This document shows, piece after piece, positions 1 to 9,500 of a stretch of 64,000 nt of DNA. The stretch is from assembly GCF_009834545.1 (NCBI RefSeq), contig NZ_CP019427.1, forward strand, positions 124,001-188,000, written 5' to 3'. This DNA is from Pseudomonas sp. S04. GTDB taxonomy: Bacteria > Pseudomonadota > Gammaproteobacteria > Pseudomonadales > Pseudomonadaceae. The position numbers and the translations under genes are program-made. The notes beneath the pieces were generated by a model that saw only the letters and a list, made by a program, of their open reading frames with translations, made no database searches and was not told the origin of the DNA. Each line of letters opens with the position of its first letter. Within the stretch, counting starts at the first letter, position 1.

Positions 1-102
1 AATCGCCGAGCGCAGGGTCTCTTCGATCACCGCACGAGCCAGGTGAGCGGGGATAGGGCCGCTGACGGTAATGGTGCTGAGTGGGTTGGGCTTCTGTGCC
101 AC
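1..102 (-). CDS. Unrecognised protein, N-terminal fragment (runs off window start)
   Basis: A minus-strand reading frame opens with GTG at 102 and stays open to the window edge, giving 34 residues that begin VAQKPNPLSTITVSGPIP. A GGAGGG Shine-Dalgarno-like stretch lies a few bases upstream of this GTG on the minus strand, which supports the start. I do not recognise the family from so short a piece. It is divergent from lapG, with about 190 bases between the two starts; that gap should hold both promoters, but I see no convincing -35/-10 pair in it. Confidence 0.5.
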   Translation of the reverse strand, partial: MAQKPNPLSTITVSGPIPAHLARAVIEETLRSAI

Positions 103-295
103 GACAATGCCCTCCGACAGTAGAAGTAAATATTGGATCCAATGCACACTAGTGACTGGGTGCCAGCTTGTCAAACGGGCGAGACAATGCCTTTTTCGAG
201 CGTTTAACGCCACAGGCATAGGTGCCGGATGAGCGGATGGCAAACTCGGCGCTGTGATCTTGGTCGGTCCTTCAAGTTTAGCCTGCGCGCAGTGA

Positions 296-1066
296 TTGCA
301 TCGTGCCATTGTCTTTTACCGATCCAGGCTGCACCATCATCGATTTCCCCACCGCCCTCCCGGAATCACTGCATTGCTGGCACGTTGCGCACTCACTTTG
401 ACCTGGCGTTGGCTGTGCTCGGCACTGCTGATCGGCAGTGTCATGCTCGGTGCCCTGCAGGCCGATTGGGACTTCTCGCTGATCAGTCGGCGGGCAGAGG
501 CCTTGTACGGGCCGCTAGGCGAGGGCAAGCAGCGGATCGATGCGTGGCAGCACCTGCTGGCCACACAGCAGCAAGTGCCGGAGCTCGAGCAGCTCAAAGT
601 GGTCAATCTATTCTTCAACAAGCAGATGCGTTACGTGGAAGACATCGACCTGTGGCGTCAGGTCGATTATTGGGAAACACCCGTCGAAGGCTTATGGAAG
701 GGCGCCGGAGATTGCGAAGACTATGCGATCGCCAAATACTTCAGCCTGCGCCATCTCGGGGTTTCCAGCGACAAGTTGCGTATCACCTACGTCAAGGCCC
801 TGCGCCAGAACCGCGCGCACATGGTCTTGACCTACTATGCCAGCCCGGACGCGATGCCACTGGTGCTCGACAGCCTGGTCGACGCCATTGCGCCCGCCAG
901 CCAGCGTACCGACCTGTTGCCGGTCTACTCCTTCAATGCGCAGGGCTTGTGGCTACCGGGCGCCAAGGGTAACCAGAAAGTCGGCGATACCAAGCGCCTG
1001 TCCCGTTGGCAGGATGTGTTGAAAAAAATGCAGGCCGAGGGATTTCCGGCCGAGACGACCCACTAG
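296..1066 (+). CDS. lapG: LapG, periplasmic cysteine protease that releases the LapA adhesin
   Basis: Bacterial transglutaminase-like cysteine protease (COG3672, peptidase C93). In the family it cuts LapA after the first two residues of a TAAG-type motif, and it is held inactive by LapD when c-di-GMP is high. An N-terminal hydrophobic stretch (about residues 38-54) should export it to the periplasm. The catalytic triad is visible as Cys140 in GAGDCEDYA, His175 in NRAHMVL and Asp192 in VLDSL; the spacing of 35 and 17 residues matches known LapG proteins. The first in-frame start is TTG at 296, just after an in-frame stop. A TTG at 374 with a weak GGAA upstream is an alternative, so the exact N terminus is uncertain. 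lapD follows 14 bases downstream, suggesting co-transcription. Confidence 0.93.
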   Translation: MHRAIVFYRSRLHHHRFPHRPPGITALLARCALTLTWRWLCSALLIGSVMLGALQADWDFSLISRRAEALYGPLGEGKQRIDAWQHLLATQQQVPELEQLKVVNLFFNKQMRYVEDIDLWRQVDYWETPVEGLWKGAGDCEDYAIAKYFSLRHLGVSSDKLRITYVKALRQNRAHMVLTYYASPDAMPLVLDSLVDAIAPASQRTDLLPVYSFNAQGLWLPGAKGNQKVGDTKRLSRWQDVLKKMQAEGFPAETTH

Positions 1067-1080
1067 GAGCACGCGTTCAG

Positions 1081-3027
1081 ATGTCATTGTTCAAACAGTT
1101 GTTGCTTGCTATCTGCCTGTTCCTGGTGGTCGCCTTCACCGGCAGCTTCATGGTCAGCCTGGAAAGTTCGCGGACCCAGTACGTCAATCAACTGCGCTCC
1201 CACGCCCAGGACGCGGCTACGGCGCTGGCGTTGTCGCTGACCCCGAACATCGACGACCCGGCGATGGTCGAGCTGCTGGTCAGCTCGATCTTCGACAGCG
1301 GTTATTACGCGAGCATTCGTGTGGTGGACCTCAAGACCGACACCGCCATTGTCGAGCGCAGCGGTACACCCGACGTGAGCAAGGTACCGCAGTGGTTCGT
1401 CAACCTGATCGGCCTGGAGCCAGCCGGTGGTGATGCCTTGGTCAGCCGCGGCTGGGAACAGGCGGCCAGGGTCGAGGTAATCAGCCATCCGATGTTCGCC
1501 GTGGCCAAGCTCTGGCAGAGCGCCCTGGGCAGCCTTGGCTGGTTGCTGGTGTGTGGCGCGGTCAGCGCGGTGTTGGGGGCGTTGTTGCTGCGCCGCCAGC
1601 TCAAGCCGCTGGACTACATGGTCAAGCAGTCCCATGCGATTGCCCGGCGCGAGTTCCTCAGCCTGCCGGAGCTGCCGCGCACACCTGAGTTACGGCGTGT
1701 GGTGCAGGCGATGAACCAGATGGTCGAAAAGCTCAAGGCACTGTTCCAGGAGCAGGCCGAGCGCAGCGAGAAACTGCGCGCGCAATCCTATCAGGACACC
1801 CTCACGGGCTTGGCCAACCGGCGCTATTTCGAGATGCAGTTGAATGCCCGGGTGAGCAATGCCGAACAGGCGAGCACCGGTTATCTGTTGCTGCTGCGGG
1901 TCAAGGACCTGGCGGGCCTCAACCAGCGCCTGGGCGGGCAACGTACCGACCAGTTGCTGCAGGCCGTCGGCCAACAGCTATCGCGTGAGTGTGCGCGGTA
2001 CCCGGAAACCCAGAACCTGGTCACCCGGATCCGTGGCGGCGAATTTGCAGTGCTGGCGCCAGGACTGGTCCGCGAAGAGGCGCAGCAACTGGCACAGAGC
2101 CTGGACAGTGCATTGGCCAGCCTGCATGCCACCGGCGCGACTGACGTGCCAACGGTGGCGGCGATCGGCCTGGCGCCGTTCGTCCACGGCGACACGCCGC
2201 AGGCGGTGTTGAGCCTGGCCGACCAGGCACTGTTGCAAGCGGAAGGCGAGGGCGAGTCGAACTGGGCGTGCCTGGAGCACAACGTGGCCGCGACCGTTGG
2301 CGAAGACCATCATGCCTGGCACCGGCTGCTGGACCAGGCACTCGAGCAACAGCGCTTCCAGCTGTACTTCCAGCCGGTGGTGGCCAGCCAGGACACCGAC
2401 CTGGTGCTGCATTACAAAGTCCTGTCGCGTCTGCTCGACGAGCAGGGCCAGACCATTCCCGCCGGGCGCTTCCTGCCGTGGCTGGAGCGTTTTGGCTGGA
2501 TGTCACGGCTTGACCGCCTGATGCTCGAGGGCGTGTTGACGCAGATGGCCAGCCATCAGCAATCGCTGGCGCTCAATCTGTCCGCCGCGACCCTGGCCGA
2601 TCCGCAGGCGCTGAACAAGGTCTTCGAGATCCTGCGCCAGCATTCGGACCTGGGGCCACGCCTGACCCTGGAAATCGGTGAGGAGCAACTCCCTGACCAA
2701 GCCGTGCTCGAACAACTGACCCAGCGTCTGCGCGAGCTGGGGTTCTCCCTCAGCCTGCAGCGTTTCGGTGGACGGTTCAGCATGATCGGCAATCTGTCGC
2801 GCCTGGGCCTGGCCTACCTGAAAATCGATGGCAGCTACATCCGCGCCATCGATCAGGAAAGTGACAAGCGCCTGTTCATCGAAGCCATCCAGCGCGCCGC
2901 CCACAGCATCGACCTGCCGCTGATTGCCGAGCGGGTGGAGACCGAAGGAGAGTTGCGGGTGATTCGCGAGATGGGTCTGTACGGGGTGCAGGGCCAGTTG
3001 TTCGGCGAACCGAAACCCTGGCAGTAG
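1081..3027 (+). CDS. lapD: LapD, inner-membrane c-di-GMP receptor controlling LapG
   Basis: The ATG at 1081 with AGGAG upstream gives 648 residues, the length I recall for LapD of P. fluorescens; an upstream in-frame extension to 1006 would overlap lapG and is not favoured. Layout: TM1 (about 7-27), periplasmic output domain (28-150), TM2 (about 153-173), HAMP and signalling helix (174-240), GGDEF-like domain (240-395), EAL-like domain (405-645). Both enzymatic motifs are degenerate: the GGDEF site reads RGGEF (318-322) and the EAL site reads KVL (446-448, in YKVLSRLL). This matches a receptor that binds c-di-GMP in the EAL domain but neither makes nor degrades it. Bound c-di-GMP exposes the periplasmic domain, which sequesters LapG and so keeps LapA on the surface. 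Confidence 0.95.
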   Translation: MSLFKQLLLAICLFLVVAFTGSFMVSLESSRTQYVNQLRSHAQDAATALALSLTPNIDDPAMVELLVSSIFDSGYYASIRVVDLKTDTAIVERSGTPDVSKVPQWFVNLIGLEPAGGDALVSRGWEQAARVEVISHPMFAVAKLWQSALGSLGWLLVCGAVSAVLGALLLRRQLKPLDYMVKQSHAIARREFLSLPELPRTPELRRVVQAMNQMVEKLKALFQEQAERSEKLRAQSYQDTLTGLANRRYFEMQLNARVSNAEQASTGYLLLLRVKDLAGLNQRLGGQRTDQLLQAVGQQLSRECARYPETQNLVTRIRGGEFAVLAPGLVREEAQQLAQSLDSALASLHATGATDVPTVAAIGLAPFVHGDTPQAVLSLADQALLQAEGEGESNWACLEHNVAATVGEDHHAWHRLLDQALEQQRFQLYFQPVVASQDTDLVLHYKVLSRLLDEQGQTIPAGRFLPWLERFGWMSRLDRLMLEGVLTQMASHQQSLALNLSAATLADPQALNKVFEILRQHSDLGPRLTLEIGEEQLPDQAVLEQLTQRLRELGFSLSLQRFGGRFSMIGNLSRLGLAYLKIDGSYIRAIDQESDKRLFIEAIQRAAHSIDLPLIAERVETEGELRVIREMGLYGVQGQLFGEPKPWQ

Positions 3028-3037
3028 TAATGAGGAT

Positions 3038-3064
3038 GAGCGTACCCGTCGACCGGGTGCGCTC
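3038..3064. terminator. Stem-loop between convergent lapD and the small orf
   Basis: An 11-bp stem (3038-3048 with 3054-3064, one G-T pair) and a 5-base loop lie 10 bases after the lapD stop and just after the end of the convergent gene. There is no clear U-tract on either strand, so it may be an mRNA 3'-end stabiliser or a weak two-way terminator rather than a classical intrinsic terminator. Confidence 0.4.
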
Positions 3065-3070
3065 CGGGGC

Positions 3071-3409
3071 TCAGATCAGCCCGCTTTCATCTTCGTTGAT
3101 CAGATGGCTCAACCCACCCAGGGCTTCACGTGCCTGGGTCCGGTCCATCAGCTTGGCTTGTGCGGCCGGCGGCAGGTCGGTGACGCGAATCACCCCTTTG
3201 CTGGTCAGCACCTGAATCAGGTCGTCGAGTACCCGGATCATCTCCAGGTCACTCTGTTTAAGCTGTTTGAGGCTGGTTTCCACCACCTCGTTGGCGTACC
3301 AGGCCTGGATCTCGTGGTGGTCGGCGGGCAGCGTTTCCGTTGCCTCGGCGTAGGGCGCAGCCTCTACGCGCACCAGCAGGCCCTGTGCATCACGTTGCAC
3401 GTAGAACAT
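3071..3409 (-). CDS. Small conserved protein of the lap locus ('tryptophan synthase beta-like')
   Basis: A 112-residue soluble protein starting MFYVQRDAQGLLVRVE. I chose the ATG at 3409 because a GAGGG sits just upstream on the minus strand; the frame stays open further upstream but without support. From memory, Pseudomonas genomes carry this protein between lapD and lapA and label it a tryptophan synthase subunit beta-like protein, although nothing here resembles a TrpB active site. It is largely helical and acidic in the middle (an LKQLKQSDLEMIRVLDDLIQ stretch). It lies downstream of lapA on the same strand, 149 bases past the lapA stop. Its role in adhesion, if any, is unknown to me. Confidence 0.75.
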   Translation of the reverse strand: MFYVQRDAQGLLVRVEAAPYAEATETLPADHHEIQAWYANEVVETSLKQLKQSDLEMIRVLDDLIQVLTSKGVIRVTDLPPAAQAKLMDRTQAREALGGLSHLINEDESGLI

Positions 3410-3519
3410 CGACAATCCCTCATGAATGAACCAGCGTCGTGCTGTCAGCAGCATAGGCCAACGCAGGTGAGTATGCGGGGCAACGCTCAAGTCGTCACCC
3501 CGGCGGTCACTCGAACAAG

Positions 3520-3551
3520 CCTGCCGACCTCCCGTGTGGGCGGTCGGCAGG
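3520..3551 (-). terminator. Stem-loop just after the lapA stop
   Basis: A perfect 10-bp stem (3520-3529 with 3542-3551) encloses a small inner CCC/GGG stem and lies 8 bases beyond the lapA stop on the minus strand. What follows on that strand (CTTGTTCG) is only weakly U-rich. It could be an imperfect intrinsic terminator or protect the 3' end of a 28-kb mRNA. Confidence 0.5.
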
Positions 3552-3558
3552 TACCCGG

Positions 3559-6500
3559 TCAACTGTTGTTGTGGTCGATCTTGATGGTTGGGTCGAGGCC
3601 GACCACCAGCGAGTTGACGCTCTGACCGGACCAGTTGTTGCCTTCCAGTTTGATCGTCACGTCGGCGTTGGCGATGCCACCTGCGGTATTGAGCTTGCCT
3701 TCGGAACTGACCTGCAACGTCGATACCCCTTCCACCGTGGTGATTTTCAGGAAGTTGTCGATGGTGCTGGCGCTCTCGCCCTGCAACAGGTCACGCAGAT
3801 CGATGCGGTCACCTTCGCTGGCCTTGAAGTCCTTGATCACGTCATTGCCGGTATCACCTGACTTCCAGACGAAGGTGTCGGCACCAGAGCCGCCGGTCAG
3901 GATGTCATTGCCCGAACCGCCCAACAGGATGTCGTTGCCTTCACCGCCCAGCAGCGTGTCCTTGCCGGTACCACCCAGCAGGATGTCATTGCCCTTGCCG
4001 CCGTCGAGCACATCGTCGCCACCCTGGCCGAAGATGATGTCGTTACCGGCACCGCCCAGCAGGTTGTCGATACCGTCACGCGCCCCGGACACATCGAACG
4101 CGTTGTAGTGCTCGGTGACGTACTGGTGCACATTGCTGGCAGTGACCTTGCTGGCGTCCACCCCAGTTTGCTGGCCAACGAAGGCCTGCATGGCCTGGTA
4201 ACCCTCGCCGGCAATGCCATTGAAGCTCACCAGGTCGCCGAAGATGATGTCGTTGCCATCACCGCCATCGACCTTGTCGGCACCCGGCAGGGTCGCCTCG
4301 GAGTGGCCGAGGATGGCATTGGCCAGGTCCTTCGGATCGATGTTGGTTTGCGGCTTGTCATCGGTGTCGTACGGAATCAGGTCGGCCGGCTTGATGGTCT
4401 TGTTCAGGCCGATCGCCTCGACCTGCGACAGGCCACTGAGCAACAGGAAGCTGCTGTTGGAGTTACTGGTCGTGCCATTCCTGTCATCGGTGTAGGAGAT
4501 CTCATACGTACCGTCACCCTGCGCACGGATCGTGCCGAGGGTATTGGAGTTGTACCACTTGCCCGGCTCGTATTCCGTCCATTTGAGGACCTGGCCGTTA
4601 CTGTTGATCAACTGGCGGCTCACACCGCCCAGGGTGATATACGCGGTATCGCCCAGTTTGTAGTTGTTGACGTTCAAGTAGTCGTCCAGCTTGCCGTCGT
4701 TTTTGGTGGTGCTGTAGTAGAAGTCCGCTACCACCGGGTTGGTCTGCTCGCCACTCTGGTAGTAGTTGGGCTGACCGTCGGTGATGAAGTACGTCAGGTT
4801 GGTGGCGCCTTTGTTACCCGTAGCCTGATCGCTCTGGAACCAGTTGGCCGTGGTCTTGAAGACGTCCTCGTAGTTGGTGCCGCCGCCCGACTGCATCGAC
4901 CTGACCATGCCCTGCAGTTGCTCCAGCGCGCCCTGGTCATTGAGATTGACCGACAGCGTCTTGCTCACGGTGCTGTCGAAGGTTGTCAGGAAGATGTTCA
5001 CCGTCCCCGAGGAGTCCGCACCCAGGCTCTGCTTGAGGGTGTTGAACATCAGGGCCAGCGACTCCTTCGCCGCCTTGATCGAGGTGTCCATACTGCCGGA
5101 GGTGTCGACCATGAACGCGATGTTGTAGTTCTTGCCCTGGACCACGTTCAGGCCACCGATGTCGGCAATGACGATGTCATTGCTGTCGGTCCCCAGGATG
5201 TTGTCATCCTTGGTCGTGCCCATGATCGGGTTGTACGTCGCCGGGTACAGGGTCACCGGGATCTGCGCAGTACTTGGCGCGGAACCACCCAACTGCTCGG
5301 TGGACGTCGACGTCACCGTCAAGTTGAACGAGGTGCTGTGGTACGGCGGCGGGGTGATGGTCAGCGTGCCGAGGTTCCAGCCGGTGACAATCGCCTCGCC
5401 ATTGGTCGCGGTGGCCGTGAAGGTATGACCGGCGCCATCGCTGAGCACGGAGCCCGCCGGAATCCCGCCGATCTTCACGCTCAGGCTTTCGGAACCGTCC
5501 CTGTCGGTCAGTTCGGTGGTGATGGCCGACAGCTTGATGGTGCCGCCTTCTGGACCGGTGTTGAGTTTGTAACCGTCGTAGTAACCCTCACCGTTGCTGC
5601 CGTGCAGGTCGGAAACCGTCACGCCGGCATTGATCAGGTCGTTGACGCCGGTGTAGATCGGCACGCCGGCATTATTCAGGTTGAGCACCGGACCGTTGTC
5701 CACCTTGATGTTGACGTCGTAGCTGCCCGCGCCGCTCTGGTTGTGGTGGTAGATGTCCAGGGTGTAGTAACCGCTGGTGGTCGGCGTGAAGCTACCGTTG
5801 AGCGTGCCGCCATTGCCCCACAGGGCGCTGGCCACGTTCTGGCCGCCAATGGTCACCAGCAGGCTGTCGTCGCCGGTACCGCTGAAGGAGTAGACCTTGC
5901 CGGCTTCGAGGTAAATCAGGCCGGAGGTTTTCGAGGCAACCCCAGCCGTCACACTGCCTTCCTGCACGTCGCTGACGGTGGTGCTGGTGTTTGGCTTGCC
6001 GGCCGCGTCGATCACCGATTTCAGGGTGTTGGTTGGTGCACCGCTGCCTGCACCATTGAAGCCGGTGTTCAGCGCAGTCAGGCCGGTCCAGGTTTCCTTG
6101 ATCAAGCCGGTCGAGTTCACGTTGGTGCCGGCGATGCTCAGTGTTGGCGCATCGGCCTGCGGAGTGATATCGACCTTCAAGGTCGCTTCATTGCCCAGGT
6201 TGAAGCCATCGGTAGGCTTGAACTTGATCTGCGCGTAATCCGCGGCTTTGTTGCCCACTCCGGTGCCGCCATAACCGTCGGCACCCGACTCGTTGCGTGC
6301 GGGCACAAACGTCAGTTTGCCGAGGGCGATATCCGCCTGGCTGATGGTTTGGCCAACCGTGACCTTGACGCCGTTGAACAGTAACTCGCCAGCGCCCGAT
6401 ACCTGGGTGATGGTGATGCTCAACGGGCTGTCGTTATCGACGTCGGTGACCTTGAAGTTGTCCCAGGTCAGGGTCATGGTCGTGTCTTCGAGACCGGTAA

Positions 6501-9500
6501 CGGCCCCGCCGACAGTCACAGGTGCATGGTCGTTGTCGACGATGGTGGTGATCACGCTGGACTTGTCCGGATCGATCCCCAGGCTTTCGAAGGAACCACC
6601 GGTAGCCTTGTCGATAGTGATCACGAAGTTCTCGGCACCTTCGACCAGCTTGTCATCGCGGGTGCTGATATCGAACCCGACATTGTTGCTGTTGGCCGGA
6701 ATCGTGACCGTCACTACACCGCTGAAATCCACACCATCGATCGCGGTGCCAGTGTACTTCAAGGTCACCGTCACATCGGTCTTGGCGGTGTTGCTCAGGT
6801 TCAGCGTGTAATGCGCCGATTGGCCTTCGATCACCGAAGTCACACCACTGATACCCACGGTGGTCAGGTCGCCCTGGCCACTTGGTTCATCTGTCACGGT
6901 GGTGGTCAACGTGGTGTCTTTGAGCGTCAGCTTCTCGAAGTTCTCGTTACCGGTGACCGAAACCAGCTTGTTGACGATCGGAGCCTGGCCGCCAGTGAAG
7001 ATGTCGTCCTTGGCAAAGACCACTGCAGTGCCCGTGGTGCCATTGGCCGGGATCTTGACCGTGGTGCCGTCGCTGAGTTTGAAGGTCAGCTCACCGTGGC
7101 TGGCCATTGGCAGGCCAGCGGTGTTGGTCAGGGTCACGGTGTAGGTGATCTGGCCGCCTTCGGCGACAGTGGTTTTATCCACACTCAGGGTGGCCGTCAC
7201 TTCGGTGAGGGTGTCGCTGACTTTCACCACGGCTTCGCCGCCGAGCACCAGGTTCTCGAACGACTTGCCCGGAACCGTTGCGTCAGTGACGCTCAGCTTG
7301 ATGGTTTCGCCGTCTTTGTAGACGTCATCGCCCTGGGCTTTCAGCTCGTATGGAACGCTGGTGGTGCCGGCTTTGATCACCACGGTTGCACCGTTGCTCA
7401 AGGTGACGGTCAGGTCTTGTTTCAGTTCCTGATCGACTTTCACCGTGAACTTAGGCGCAGCGTTTTCCAGTACATCGCCATTGCTTTCGATGGTGACGGT
7501 GATCTTGTCGCCTTGGCCCGCTGGCTCGTCGGTGACGGTAGTGGTGTATTGGTCTTTGCCGAGGGTCAGCTTCTCGAAGTTGTTGGCCGAAACCGACTCG
7601 AGTTTGTTGACGATCGCATCCTGACCACCGGTGAAGATGTTGTCTTTGGCGGTGACCACGGCAGTGCCGGTGGTGCTGTTGGCCGGGATCTTGATCTCGG
7701 TGCCGTCGGTGAGTTTGAAGGTCAACTCGCCGTGGCTGGCCATCGGCATGCCGGCAGCGTTGGTCAGCGTCACGGTGTAAGTGACTTCACCGCCTTCGGC
7801 GACGGTGGTTTTATCCACAGTCAGGGTGGCTTTCACCTCGGTGAGGGTGTCGCCAACCTTGACCACAGCCTCGTCGCCGAGCACCAGATTCTCGAACGAT
7901 TTACCTGGAACCGTTGCGTCAGTGACGCTCAGCTTGATGGTTTCGCCGTCTTTGTAGACGTCGTCGCCTTGGGCTTTCAGTTCGTATGGCACGCTGGTAG
8001 TGCCGGCTTTGATCACCACGGTCGCGCCGTTGCTCAGGGTGACGGTCAGGTCCTGTTTCAGCTCCTGATCGACTTTGACGGTGAACTTAGGCGCAGCGTT
8101 TTCCAGCACGTCGCCGTTGCTTTCGATGGTGACGGTGATTTTGTCGCCTTGGCCCGATGGCTCGTCGGTGACGGTAGTGGTGTATTGGTCTTTGCCGAGG
8201 GTCAGCTTCTCGAAGTTGTTCGAGGAGACGGTCTCGAGTTTATTGACGATCGCGTCCTGACCGCCGGTGAAGATGTTGTCTTTGGCGGTGACCACGGCAG
8301 TGCCACTGGTGCCGTTAGCCGGGATCTTGATCTCGGTGCCGTCGGTGAGTTTGAAGGTCAACTCGCCGTGGCTGGCCATCGGCATGCCGGCGGCGTTGGT
8401 CAGGGTCACGGTGTAAGTGACTTCACCACCTTCGGCGACGGTGGTTTTATCCACAGTCAGGGTGGCCTTCACCTCAGTGAGGGTGTCGCCAACCTTGACC
8501 ACAGCCTCGTCGCCGAGCACCAGGTTCTCGAAGGACTTGCCTGGAACTGTTGCGTCAGTGACGCTCAGTTTGATGGTTTCGCCATCTTTGTAGACATCGT
8601 CGCCTTGCGCTTTCAGCTCGTACGGCACGCTGGTGGTGCCAGCCTTGATCACCACGGTCGCGCCGTTGCTCAAGGTCACGGTCAGGTCTTGTTTCAGTTC
8701 CTGATCGACTTTCACCGTGAACTTCGGTGCAGCGTTTTCCAGCACGTCGCCGTTGCTTTCGATGGTGACGGTGATTTTGTCGCCTTGGCCCGATGGCTCG
8801 TCGGTGACGGTGGTGGTGTATTGGTCTTCGCCGAGGGTCAACTTCTCGAAGTTGTTGGCCGAGACGGATTCCAGCTTGTTGACGATCGCGTCCTGGCCGC
8901 CGGTGAAGATGTTGTCTTTGGCGGTGACCACAGCCGTACCACTGGTGCTATTGGCCGGAATCTTGATCTCGGTGCCGTCGGTGAGCTTGAAGGTCAACTC
9001 GCCGTGGCTCGCCATCGGCATGCCAGCAGCATTGGTCAGGGTCACGGTGTAAGTAACTTCACCGCCTTCGGCGACAGTGGTTTTATCCACAGTCAGTGTG
9101 GCTTTCACCTCGGTGAGAGTGTCACCCACCTTGACCACAGCCTCGTCGCCGAGCACCAGGTTTTCGAACGACTTACCTGGAACCGTTGCGTCAGTGACGC
9201 TCAGTTTGATGGTTTCGCCGTCTTTGTAGACGTCGTCACCCTGGGCTTTCAGTTCGTACGGCACGCTGGTGGTGCCGGCCTTGATCACCACGGTTGCACC
9301 GTTGCTCAGGGTGACGCTCAGGTCTTGTTTCAGTTCCTGATCGACTTTGACGGTGAACTTCGGTGCCGCGTTTTCCAGCACATCACCGTTGCTTTCGATG
9401 GTGACAGTGATCTTGTCGCCGTCAGTACCTGGCTCGTCAGTGACCGAAGTGGTCAGCGTGGTATCACCCAGGGTCAGTTTCTCGAAGTTGTTCGAGGAGA

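Noticed and set aside
229..972. A 247-codon + frame overlapping lapG
   Set aside because: The overlapping frame at 296-1066 has the LapG catalytic triad; this one shows only Ala/Arg-rich shadow sequence.
3104..3625. A 173-codon + frame opposite the small lap-locus gene and the lapA end
   Set aside because: The minus strand has a good ribosome-binding site and a family I recognise by position; the + frame crosses the lapA stop and the stem-loop and looks like a shadow.
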